64,000 nucleotides of DNA, taken from positions 167,876-231,875 of the forward strand of contig CAXBCR010000003.1 of assembly GCA_963974475.1 (NCBI GenBank). The letters run 5' to 3'. The stretch's first letter is position 1. Each line of letters starts with the position of its first letter. Position numbers and translations under genes: made by a program. Of the stretch, positions 17,019 through 25,258 are shown in pieces. Under the pieces are notes generated by a model that saw only the letters and a list, made by a program, of their open reading frames with translations, ran no database searches and was not told the origin of the DNA. This DNA is from CAJXZP01 sp963974475. Its GTDB lineage: Bacteria > Bacteroidota > Bacteroidia > Flavobacteriales_G > Salibacteraceae.

Positions 17019-18281
17019 TTAACCTAATAAAACCCGATATGTCTCCCGGGTTCTTTGCTCCATGTAAACAATTCTATTGTCTTTTAGGTGTGCAATAATG
17101 TCTTCATTATAATGCCTAATGGTAATTAATTCAGCATCGGTATTGTATTTAACATCAAAAGAAGAGGAAAGGTCATCAATCAATGCTAATAATTGTGAGG
17201 TGGAATTATGCACTGCAACCGTAAAGTTAACGGCAGAATTTTGCATGATGTCAATCTTAACTTTATGCGCAGAGAAAATCTCAAAAATTCGACTTAAATG
17301 CTCTTCTACGATAAAGGAGAAATCTTTCGTGGCTATGGTAATGAGCCATTGGTTTTTCTGATTGATGTAAGATGGTATAGCCTTATTAGTGACGGCATCC
17401 TGACTGATTAAAGTCCCATCGGCATCTGGGTCTACAAATGATTTAACCCACATTTTAATTTCTTTTCGTTGAAGGGGTTGAATAGTTCTAGGGTGGATTA
17501 CCGAAGCGCCATAATAGGCGAGTTCTATGGCTTCATGAAAAGAAACCTCTTCCAGCTTTACGGCTTCAGGATACTTTCTTGGATCCGCATTTAATACGCC
17601 TGATACATCTTTCCAGATTATCATTTCTTTTGCATTTAAGCAATATGCAAGAATTGCAGCAGAGTAATCCGAGCCTTCTCTACCCAGCGTAGTGGTATCA
17701 TTATTAGCGTCTGAAGCTATAAACCCTTGGGTAATAATAACGCTAGTTTCCGAAATATTCGGAATTAATTGTGCGTTCATTATTCTTTCGGTTTCCTCCC
17801 AGTTCACTCGTCCTTCTTTAAAGTTGGAGTCTGTTTTAATAAGAGTTCTGGCGTCCACCCAAATAGAGTTTAAACCACTACATTTTAGGTGGTTGTCTAT
17901 AATAAGTGTACTTGTAAGCTCGCCAATAGATACAATTTGGTCGTATAATTTATCAGGATCGCCCGAAAATTCTGTTTTTGAAATTTGAATTATCTCTTTA
18001 AATAAATCAGATACTCGGTCTTTTAACCATGTTCGGTCTAATTGAAAAAGCGTATCAATAATTTGGTTATGAAAGGCAGTAAATGTAGAAATGTGCTCCA
18101 TTAATTTTCCGTCATTTGTTATCACGGACCGATGAATGGCTTCTAAAGCATTAGTGGATTTCCCCATGGCTGAAATCACAACTACAAGAGGTTGGCCCTT
18201 GTATTTGTTTAGGATTGTAGTTACATTTCTTACCGCATCCGCATCTTTTACCGAGGCTCCTCCAAATTTAAAGACTTTCAT
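17019..18281 (-). CDS. lysC: Aspartate kinase, monofunctional
   Basis: This enzyme phosphorylates L-aspartate, the first step to lysine, threonine, methionine and diaminopimelate. The kinase domain begins MKVFKFGGASVKD and contains TTLGREGSDYSAAILAYCL. It also contains WKDVSGVLNADPRKYPEA and GASVIHPRTIQPL. A C-terminal ACT-type regulatory region follows (about residues 300-420). The frame is open 29 codons further upstream, but MKVFKFGG is the family start, so 18281 is chosen and the product is 420 residues. The following gene, dtd, has its own -7 box. Which amino acid inhibits it is not visible; the symbol follows the monofunctional class. Confidence 0.9.
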   Translation of the reverse strand: MKVFKFGGASVKDADAVRNVTTILNKYKGQPLVVVISAMGKSTNALEAIHRSVITNDGKLMEHISTFTAFHNQIIDTLFQLDRTWLKDRVSDLFKEIIQISKTEFSGDPDKLYDQIVSIGELTSTLIIDNHLKCSGLNSIWVDARTLIKTDSNFKEGRVNWEETERIMNAQLIPNISETSVIITQGFIASDANNDTTTLGREGSDYSAAILAYCLNAKEMIIWKDVSGVLNADPRKYPEAVKLEEVSFHEAIELAYYGASVIHPRTIQPLQRKEIKMWVKSFVDPDADGTLISQDAVTNKAIPSYINQKNQWLITIATKDFSFIVEEHLSRIFEIFSAHKVKIDIMQNSAVNFTVAVHNSTSQLLALIDDLSSSFDVKYNTDAELITIRHYNEDIIAHLKDNRIVYMEQRTRETYRVLLG

Positions 18282-18433
18282 ATTTTGAATTTGGTGCAAT
18301 AATAATACGATTAGGTATTCTTTAAAATGCAAAGGCACATGAAAATCAATTTTTTGGATGGTTAACATTTTTTAGGACATCCAAATCAAACCCTATTGCA
18401 ATATTTTGGTTTCCTTTGTGAAAAAGAGAAAAT

Positions 18434-19165
18434 ATGTTGAAAAAATCATCAAATCCGGTCTTGAATGAAAAGTCGTTTCAAAAAGCGGCTGCTTCTTTGT
18501 CGGACACTAATGTGATGACCGTAAAAGGAACTATTCAAAAAACAATGGTAATGACCATTTTGGTTTTTATTAGTGCCATGTGGTCATGGTCTAATCCAAG
18601 TAATATGTGGATGCTAGTTGGTGGAATAGGAGGCTTAATTACAGGTTTAATAACTGTGTTTAAGCCAAATGCCGCGCCAATTTCAGCACCTATTTATGCG
18701 GTTTTGGAAGGCCTGTTTCTGGGTGGAATTTCTTTGTTAATAAGTAGTCAGTATGGAATGGGAGGAATTGTAATACAAGCCATCACATTAACTATTGGAG
18801 TACTTTTCTTGATGCTATTTTTATATGCCTCAGGTATCATAAAGGTTACCGATAAATTAAGAATGGGCATTGCTGCTGCTACTGGTGCAGTTTTTCTTAT
18901 GTACATGATTAATTGGGTAATGAGTTTCTTTGGGGCGGCCTTTTTCACTTTAGCTGATACCTCTTTAATGGCTATTGGAATAAATTTGGTGGTCGTTGGA
19001 ATTGCTGCATTTAATTTATTACTCGATTTTGATTTTATTGACCGAGCCGCAGCATCAAGAGCACCAAAAGCCATGGAATGGTATGGCGCATTTGGTTTGA
19101 TGGTAACACTAATTTGGTTGTATATTGAACTTTTAAAATTGCTTTCTAGATTAAATCGTAGATAA
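18434..19165 (+). CDS. Bax inhibitor-1 / YccA family membrane protein
   Basis: The 243-residue protein has a short cytoplasmic N-terminus and about seven membrane segments, matching the bacterial YccA-like BI-1 subgroup. The conserved end MEWYGAFGLMVTLIWLYIELLKLLSRLN and the LLLDFDFIDRAAA segment are typical; the paired acidic residues in LDFDF are part of the pH-sensing site in structures of the family. It probably acts as an inner-membrane ion-leak or stress protein. Its stop overlaps the next start as TAATG. Confidence 0.9.
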   Translation: MLKKSSNPVLNEKSFQKAAASLSDTNVMTVKGTIQKTMVMTILVFISAMWSWSNPSNMWMLVGGIGGLITGLITVFKPNAAPISAPIYAVLEGLFLGGISLLISSQYGMGGIVIQAITLTIGVLFLMLFLYASGIIKVTDKLRMGIAAATGAVFLMYMINWVMSFFGAAFFTLADTSLMAIGINLVVVGIAAFNLLLDFDFIDRAAASRAPKAMEWYGAFGLMVTLIWLYIELLKLLSRLNRR

Positions 19166-20841
19166 TGAACAGAAGTATAAAGTTTATTGGAGGCTTAGCA
19201 ATTACGTTAAGCCTTTTTTCGTGTGTAAATGAACAAAAGGAAACGGTAAGCCCGTTTAAAGATGTCCTAAATTTTAATTCGGAAATAGGGTATCTTGATG
19301 GTAGCTTAACCAAAAAATTGGAAATGGATGATAAAATTGAATCTACCCAAATTTCTGCTCCTAATTGGGAAGTGGAGTTAAAACCATTTTTGGATGCGAA
19401 TTTTAATAAACCAGCCAATAAGGGTAAATACGCACGTACAGAAGTAAAAAGTGACCTTTCTGGGTTTAGGGATGTGCGTTGGGTGGCTAAGGAAGATAAC
19501 CTGTTGGTTACAGAAGCTATTTATCGTTATAATGCAACAGAATGCGTTTCTGCTATGATACGAATCGAGAAAACTTCAGCGGCCTACGACCATTTTGAAA
19601 CGTTGTCGTATGTTAAAAATTCGGGCTATTCCATCGAAAATGAGCAAGTGTTGAGCCACGTTACCAATGAAAACTTCAATTTAATGGCTGAATTTGACGG
19701 TAAACCCCAACCATGGAGAATGTTTTTTGAAATTGGAGATAATCAGGTCATACCCGTAAATTTTGATTTAAAACCCACCAAAGATGGGTATTCCTTGCTT
19801 TTTCATCAAGGAAAGGAAGTGATTGAAATGGCAGCTAGTAAAGAATCGGGCGTTTATCACGTAGAAGTTCCTGTTTTTCAATCGTTCCTCACCTTTGTAA
19901 TTACGGGTAAAGGTATGACGGGCAAGTTTCATAATTTGGATAAAGGCGATGACTATATTATACCATTCACGGCACTTAAGTTGCCATACGCTGCAATTGT
20001 GGGTGATTATTCTAGCCAGGAATCTGCTAATTTTGATGGAAAATGGGAAACACATTTTGATACAGCCGATGAGGCTTATGCAGCCATTGGCCTATTTGAT
20101 AGGTTAGGGGATGACTTAATAGGAACTTTTGCCACAGAAACAGGTGACTACCGATTTCTACAAGGGAAAGTGGTAGGTGATAGTTTTTCCCTATCCACTT
20201 TCGATGGATCACATTTATTTTTATTTACAGGTCAAATTAATGGCGATAAAATTACCAACGGGAAGTTCTATTCAGGTATCCATTATCAAACTACTTGGAG
20301 TGCTAAAAAGAATGATAGCTTTAAACTAATTAATCCGGATGAAATGACTTCACTACGTGAAGGAGTGGAAAAAATAGATTTTAGTTTTCCTAATATGGAG
20401 GGAAATATGATTTCCTTGTCGAATGAAAAGTATAAGGATAAGGTGGTTGTTTTACAAATTCTAGGCTCATGGTGTCCCAATTGTATGGATGAAACGCGTT
20501 ATTTTAATGAGTTGAATGCGAAGTATAATGCGCGTGGTTTAGAAATAATAGGATTGGCTTTTGAACGTAGTACAGATTTTAACAAAGCAAAAGAAAGTCT
20601 GCAAAAGGCTACGAAAGATCTTGGGGTTTCTTATCCGATGCTAATTGCAGGGACTCCAAAAAATTCACAAAAAGCATTACCCATGATTACGGGAATAAAA
20701 TCATATCCAACTTCCATTATTTTGGATAAAAATGGGAAAGTAGTAAAAATTCATACCGGTTTTTATGGGCCAAGCACGGGTACGTATTACGATAACTACA
20801 CCCGTGAAATGGAGGCTCTTATGGATGAATTGTTGGATTAA
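19165..20841 (+). CDS. TlpA-like thioredoxin-fold lipoprotein
   Basis: This 558-residue protein has a lipoprotein signal ending LFSC (Cys20), so it is expected to be anchored at the periplasmic side or outer membrane. Residues about 60-370 form a beta-rich region of the kind found ahead of TlpA domains in Bacteroidota. The C-terminal domain (about 400-555) is thioredoxin-like. Its redox motif CPNC is at 437-440 in LGSWCPNCMDE, followed by LEIIGLAFERS and a SYPTSIILDKNGK segment with the cis-proline. It is likely a reductase or isomerase of protein disulfides; the partner is unknown. It overlaps the BI-1 stop by one base. Confidence 0.88.
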   Translation: MNRSIKFIGGLAITLSLFSCVNEQKETVSPFKDVLNFNSEIGYLDGSLTKKLEMDDKIESTQISAPNWEVELKPFLDANFNKPANKGKYARTEVKSDLSGFRDVRWVAKEDNLLVTEAIYRYNATECVSAMIRIEKTSAAYDHFETLSYVKNSGYSIENEQVLSHVTNENFNLMAEFDGKPQPWRMFFEIGDNQVIPVNFDLKPTKDGYSLLFHQGKEVIEMAASKESGVYHVEVPVFQSFLTFVITGKGMTGKFHNLDKGDDYIIPFTALKLPYAAIVGDYSSQESANFDGKWETHFDTADEAYAAIGLFDRLGDDLIGTFATETGDYRFLQGKVVGDSFSLSTFDGSHLFLFTGQINGDKITNGKFYSGIHYQTTWSAKKNDSFKLINPDEMTSLREGVEKIDFSFPNMEGNMISLSNEKYKDKVVVLQILGSWCPNCMDETRYFNELNAKYNARGLEIIGLAFERSTDFNKAKESLQKATKDLGVSYPMLIAGTPKNSQKALPMITGIKSYPTSIILDKNGKVVKIHTGFYGPSTGTYYDNYTREMEALMDELLD

Positions 20842-20948
20842 ATCCAGTCCCTAATATGTGATTTATATATAGAGATTACATTAATTGTATTCATGCATAA
20901 CATTATTAGTCAGAGATTTGCAATAAATAGTCTTGGTTAGGGTAAAAC

Positions 20949-20979
20949 TTTGAAGTACCCTTAAATTGTTGCACCTTTG
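20949..20979 (+). promoter_or_regulatory. Candidate promoter of the 606-residue gene
   Basis: TTTG (20949-20952), a 19-base spacer, and CACCTTTG (20972-20979), one mismatch from TAnnTTTG. The ATG is at 21030, directly after a run of eight T. Confidence 0.45.
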
Positions 20980-21029
20980 CTTCGCAATGGGGTTGTTTTT
21001 CCTCGATGTTTTAAGCGATACTTTTTTTT

Positions 21030-22850
21030 ATGGTAAAGTCAAATTCAATATCTCCACATTCGTTTCATATTCCTGTGATGGGAATCGCATTTACGATTGA
21101 TACCCCTATAAAGGTGGCACATTACGGAATATCCTCTGTGGTTTCGTTGGTGGATGATGAGTTGATTGAGCAAATGAGAGAATTACATTCTACAAAGAAT
21201 GGGTTTGATTTCATTGCGATTCCTAAATCGGAAGAAGATGCGCGGGCAAAAAGAATTACTGCGTACTTGGACTTAATGGATGTTATAGTTGCAAGGAATT
21301 TTAAAGCAGTAAAAGAGTCTAGCTTTGAAACTGGGTCGGAAATTACGAAGTATTTTGAAATGCTTGCAGACGATGTACCGCTAAAGAAAGCCTACTTAAA
21401 AATGCTTCAACTTCCGGAAGGTAAATCGAAAGAGTTGTTGCAATCAGGGTTAAGAGAAAATATGCAGCCGGGTAGTATTGATGTAAACATCATGACTAAA
21501 TTAGATCGAGTTACCTATTCCAAAAAAGAAGCGTTACCATCCACATTTAATGAAGCCCATTCTGCGTTAAGAGGATATGCCAATAGTACAGTGACTTCCT
21601 CCATCATATTTTCGGCTGGAATGAACCCTAGATTGTATTCGTATATTTCAGAATTTGATGGCTTTTATCCAGATAGTAACGGGTTTATTAAAAAGAGAAT
21701 TGCTTTAAAAGTAAGTGATTATAGATCTTCCCTCATTCAAGGAAAATTTTTGGCTAAAAAAGGTCTTTGGGTTTCGGAATATAGAATTGAATCAGGTTTG
21801 AATTGTGGAGGTCATGCTTTCGCATCCGATGGTTTCTTAATGGGGCCAATCTTAGATCAATTTAGATTAAATAGAGAGGAGTTAGCAACTTCTGTTCATC
21901 ATATATTAAAGGATTATTTGATGAAAAATGAGTTGTATGTACCTGCTGCTCCAATGCCTATCAAAATTACGGCCCAAGGTGGAGTTGGAACCCATGAAGA
22001 GCATGAGTTTTTGAGAAATCATTATGGAATGGATAGTATAGGTTGGGGAACACCAATGTTACTAGTTCCGGAGGCGATTACGGTAGATGATCATGCAAGA
22101 AGCCTCTTGGTTAAGGCAAAAGAAGAAGATTTATATTTAAGTGATATATCTCCTTTAGGAGTTCCTTTTAATTCCTTGAGAGGAAATACCAAAGATTTAG
22201 AAAAACAAGCGAAAATTGATGCGGGAAGACCAGGGTCAGCGTGCCCGTTAAACTATTTAGAATCTAGTAAAGAGTTTACAGAAAGAGCTATTTGCACTGC
22301 TTCTCGTCAATATCAAAGGCAAAAACTAAAAGCCCTAGAAGCACTAGATTTAGCCAAAGCGGAATACAAGAAACAATATGACAAGATAACCGATAAATCA
22401 TGTATTTGTGTCGGTTTGGGCACCTCTGCGGTGATTGTCAATAAGATGGAGAATATTTTCCGAGGCGACACTGTTTCTATTTGTCCTGGACCAAACATGG
22501 CTTATTTTGATGAGGTAATTTCGTTGAAGAAAATGGCGAGCCATATTTATGGAAAGATAAATGTATTGAGTGATACCTATCGTCCAAATATGTTTATCAA
22601 AGAAATTGGTTTGTATGTAGATTATTTGGAAAACAAAATCAAAGAAGCCACTCTTCCGCTCGATAAGCAAATGAAATATTTCAATACTTTCCAAAAGAAT
22701 ATGGAGGAAGGAATTTCTTATTATAAGGATTTATTTTCCAATGTGATTAAAAATTCGGAAAGTATGCAAGCCAAAATTGCAAGTGAAATAGATGAGTTAG
22801 AGGAAAAACTAAATTCGTTAAAGGTAGAGTTAGCTGTGTCTGTAGCGTAA
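21030..22850 (+). CDS. Large conserved protein with a nitronate-monooxygenase-like barrel segment, function unknown
   Basis: The product has 606 residues with no signal peptide or membrane segment. Near residues 305-380 it reads MPIKITAQGGVGTHEEHEF, then DSIGWGTPMLLVPEAITVDDHARSLL. This resembles the GG-GT...GTRFL..PEA phosphate/FMN-binding end of nitronate monooxygenase and PfaD TIM barrels. Around it are several cysteines: ESGLNCGGHAF, GRPGSACPLNYLE, RAICTASRQ, KSCICVGLG and SICPGPNMAYF. They raise the possibility of a metal or Fe-S site. The C-terminus is a charged coiled coil (about 560-606). I believe homologues are widespread in Bacteroidota and uncharacterised. The gene stands alone between its own promoter and terminator. 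Confidence 0.7.
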   Translation: MVKSNSISPHSFHIPVMGIAFTIDTPIKVAHYGISSVVSLVDDELIEQMRELHSTKNGFDFIAIPKSEEDARAKRITAYLDLMDVIVARNFKAVKESSFETGSEITKYFEMLADDVPLKKAYLKMLQLPEGKSKELLQSGLRENMQPGSIDVNIMTKLDRVTYSKKEALPSTFNEAHSALRGYANSTVTSSIIFSAGMNPRLYSYISEFDGFYPDSNGFIKKRIALKVSDYRSSLIQGKFLAKKGLWVSEYRIESGLNCGGHAFASDGFLMGPILDQFRLNREELATSVHHILKDYLMKNELYVPAAPMPIKITAQGGVGTHEEHEFLRNHYGMDSIGWGTPMLLVPEAITVDDHARSLLVKAKEEDLYLSDISPLGVPFNSLRGNTKDLEKQAKIDAGRPGSACPLNYLESSKEFTERAICTASRQYQRQKLKALEALDLAKAEYKKQYDKITDKSCICVGLGTSAVIVNKMENIFRGDTVSICPGPNMAYFDEVISLKKMASHIYGKINVLSDTYRPNMFIKEIGLYVDYLENKIKEATLPLDKQMKYFNTFQKNMEEGISYYKDLFSNVIKNSESMQAKIASEIDELEEKLNSLKVELAVSVA

Positions 22851-22869
22851 TTAGAATAATTTTAAGTAA

Positions 22870-22900
22870 GGTCGTTTCATTGTGAAACGGCCTTTTTTTT
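22870..22900 (+). terminator. Rho-independent terminator of the 606-residue gene
   Basis: Arms GGTCGTTTCA (22870-22879) and TGAAACGGCC (22883-22892) form a 10-bp stem with one G-U pair and are followed by eight T. Confidence 0.92.
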
Positions 22901-22945
22901 GTGCGTGTTTTTACCGAATAATATTGAAACCGGAAATAGGTTAAA

Positions 22946-22983
22946 ATAAAAAGAGGTTATCTTTTTCAAGATAACCTCTTTTT
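22946..22983 (-). terminator. Terminator of tRNA-Phe
   Basis: A perfect 14-bp stem, AAAGAGGTTATCTT (22950-22963) with AAGATAACCTCTTT (22968-22981), has a 4-base loop. On the minus strand, directly after the tRNA, it is followed by TTTTATTTT. Confidence 0.85.
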
Positions 22984-22988
22984 GAAAG

Positions 22989-23061
22989 TGGTGCCTCCAG
23001 GAATCGAACCAGGGACACATGGATTTTCAGTCCATTGCTCTACCAACTGAGCTAAGGCACC
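22989..23061 (-). tRNA. tRNA-Phe (anticodon GAA)
   Basis: On the minus strand, the acceptor stem GGTGCCT pairs with AGGCACC and the discriminator base is A. The D arm is GCTC-AGTTGGTA-GAGC. The anticodon stem ATGGA/TCCAT encloses the loop CTGAAAA with anticodon GAA, and the T loop is TTCGATT. The length is 73 bases and the 3' CCA is not encoded. The T stem CCTGG/CCTGG has a central U-U mismatch. A terminator hairpin follows within 10 bases. Confidence 0.97.
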
Positions 23062-23160
23062 TCCTTGTTCAACACCCTCGTTGAACGGGCGACAAAAGTA
23101 GAAAAATATTAAACTTTACAAATAATAAAGTAGAAAATATTTCAATTTAATTTCAATCGT

Positions 23161-23168
23161 TAGATTTG
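23161..23168 (+). promoter_or_regulatory. Candidate -7 box for coaX and the envelope cluster
   Basis: TAGATTTG matches TAnnTTTG and ends 15 bases before the coaX ATG. Confidence 0.4.
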
Positions 23169-23183
23169 CAGTGAATAAGAACT

Positions 23184-23915
23184 ATGAATTTCGTACTAGA
23201 TATAGGGAATACCAATGTAAAAGCAGCCATTTTTGATGGAAGCGAATTGGTAAAAAAGAAGGTGGTTAGCTTAGGTGACCTCGGAAATGTGATTGATCAG
23301 TGGTTTATTTCGTATACACCAACGCAGATTATTGTTTCGAGTGTCTCTGCAACCAAAGAAGAATTAGCAGTACTAATTGATGAAAGAGCCAATTGGCTAT
23401 GGTTTGATAATACCGTGAAATTACCCATAAGTATCGAATATCAAACTCCCCAAACTCTAGGTTCTGATAGGTTGGCGGGATTAATGGGGGTGTATAATGA
23501 ATTTGCCGAAAAAAATGTATTGGTTATTGATGCTGGTACATGTATTACCTATGATTTGCTTACCTATGATAACCGTTATTTTGGAGGGTCAATTTCTCCT
23601 GGATTAGAAATGCGTTATAAATCGTTAAATAAATTCACCAAAAATTTGCCTTTATTAACGCCAATTCAATCTCCTAGCTTGGTGGGTCAGACTACCGAAG
23701 ATTCTATGCATTCCGGTGTGGTTAAAGGGATGGAGCTAGAAATAAGAGGAGTGATAAATGCCTATAAAGAACGCTTTGGGAACCTTGTAGTAGTGCTTAC
23801 TGGAGGAGATAATAAGAATTTTGCTATCGAGGTAAAAAACACCACTTTTGCAGACCAAAATTTGATTCTTAAAGGATTGAATAAAATTTTAGATTTTTAC
23901 TATCAAAAAGCATAA
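23184..23915 (+). CDS. coaX: Pantothenate kinase, type III
   Basis: CoaX phosphorylates pantothenate, the first step of coenzyme A synthesis. It belongs to the ASKHA fold and does not use the type I regulatory site. The phosphate-1 motif is VLDIGNTNVKAAIFDG (about residues 4-19). The pantothenate loop PQTLGSDRLAGLMG and the catalytic motif VIDAGTCITYDLL follow, then GGSISPGLEMRYKSL. The 243-residue length is normal. It heads a plus-strand run of envelope genes, a common arrangement in Bacteroidota. The next protein may start inside its last codons. Confidence 0.96.
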   Translation: MNFVLDIGNTNVKAAIFDGSELVKKKVVSLGDLGNVIDQWFISYTPTQIIVSSVSATKEELAVLIDERANWLWFDNTVKLPISIEYQTPQTLGSDRLAGLMGVYNEFAEKNVLVIDAGTCITYDLLTYDNRYFGGSISPGLEMRYKSLNKFTKNLPLLTPIQSPSLVGQTTEDSMHSGVVKGMELEIRGVINAYKERFGNLVVVLTGGDNKNFAIEVKNTTFADQNLILKGLNKILDFYYQKA

Positions 23916-23931
23916 TTCATATTTCGTTTTA

Positions 23932-25254
23932 GTGATACTTGTTTTGATGTTTGCACAAGCAAATGGTCAGAATAATATTACCAGCTCTCCATACTCTCTC
24001 TTTGGTATTGGAGACCCATTGCCGTTAAATAATACAATGGGCTTATCTATGGGCGATGTAAAATATGCATTAGCGCGGCCGTTTTATGTGAACTCGGCTA
24101 ACCCAGCAAGTTACGCTTCTCTAAAAGCTGCAACGTTTTCATTTGGCGCCATGCTAAACAGAACGCGTACATTTAACGAAACAACAAGTCAAGATAACGA
24201 TAATGGTACTCTTCGATATTTCGCATTAGGGATTCCATTGCATAAGAAAATAGGAATTTCTATAGGAGCTAAGCCATTTACTTCTTTAGGCTATGGCATT
24301 CAATTTAATTCTCTTAACACCCCTTCTGGCGATTACTATACGAGATATGAAGGTGAGGGTGGTTTAAGTATTGCCTACGGAGGAATAGGATTTAAGGTGT
24401 TAGAAGATTCCATACAGTCCCTGAACTTGGGTACGAATGCTAATTTTTATTTTGGAAACAAACGTCAAACGACCTTAAACAACCTAGAAACTACACCAGG
24501 GGCATTAAACGCCATTTTTATGGACAACTTTGTAACCAATGATTTTGGGTTTGATGTTGGGCTGAATTACAGCGTGAAGTTGCATAAACTTTTCAAGGTT
24601 GAAAACAGTAAAGAAAGTACATTGACGTTAGGTGGGTCATATAGTATCCCAACGCATTTAAAAACACGATTCGAAGCCTTTTCTGGTGCTTTCTTTTATA
24701 ATGGTTCTAGAGCTGTAATTGTTACAGATACGTTAAATTATCAATTAGATTCCACTTCGATTTATTTACCTGCTCGCTATGGAATTGGTTTAAATTATCA
24801 ATTATATAACCGTCATACCGGAAGTTTGTTGATTGTGGAAGGCGATTACGAATACAACGGATGGAGTAAGCTGGAAGTCAATGGGAAGAACAAAGGCCTA
24901 GAAAACTCGAATAGATATAGCGTGGGTGTACAACTCATTCCAGAGGTGGGTGCGGTAAGACAATTCTTTTCCGTAATTCGTTACCGAGCAGGGTTTAATT
25001 ATACCTCTACAAGAATAAATGTGGGAGGGGATCAAATTGAAGATATTTCTGGTTCGTTTGGTTTTGGCATACCACTTGTAAAGTCTAAATCCATATATCC
25101 ATCTTCCTCCACCATTGATTTTGGTGTGGTAGTTGGCAACAGAGGAACCGTTAGCGGAGGATTAATTCGAGAGCAGTACACAAATATTCATATAGGACTT
25201 TCTTTCTCGCCTAATTATTGGGATAGATGGTTTAAAAAACGAAAAATCAATTAG
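23932..25254 (+). CDS. Outer-membrane beta-barrel protein, uncharacterised
   Basis: The 440-residue protein has a signal peptide cut after ANGQ, then a long run of alternating strands. These include ITSSPYSLFGIGDPLP and the LGIPLHKKIGISIGAKPF segment. Late segments are IRYRAGFNYTSTRI and GLSFSPNYWDRWF, near the end. This pattern fits the OmpP1/porin-like barrels encoded between coaX and lptC in Bacteroidota. The first canonical start is GTG 23932, but that removes the basic n-region (KKHN) of the signal peptide. The same frame is open back to 23893 and contains ATT 23893 and ATC 23902, so the real start may be non-standard and overlap coaX. The gene ends 4 bases before the TPR gene. Confidence 0.85.
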   Translation: MILVLMFAQANGQNNITSSPYSLFGIGDPLPLNNTMGLSMGDVKYALARPFYVNSANPASYASLKAATFSFGAMLNRTRTFNETTSQDNDNGTLRYFALGIPLHKKIGISIGAKPFTSLGYGIQFNSLNTPSGDYYTRYEGEGGLSIAYGGIGFKVLEDSIQSLNLGTNANFYFGNKRQTTLNNLETTPGALNAIFMDNFVTNDFGFDVGLNYSVKLHKLFKVENSKESTLTLGGSYSIPTHLKTRFEAFSGAFFYNGSRAVIVTDTLNYQLDSTSIYLPARYGIGLNYQLYNRHTGSLLIVEGDYEYNGWSKLEVNGKNKGLENSNRYSVGVQLIPEVGAVRQFFSVIRYRAGFNYTSTRINVGGDQIEDISGSFGFGIPLVKSKSIYPSSSTIDFGVVVGNRGTVSGGLIREQYTNIHIGLSFSPNYWDRWFKKRKIN

Positions 25255-25258
25255 AAAC

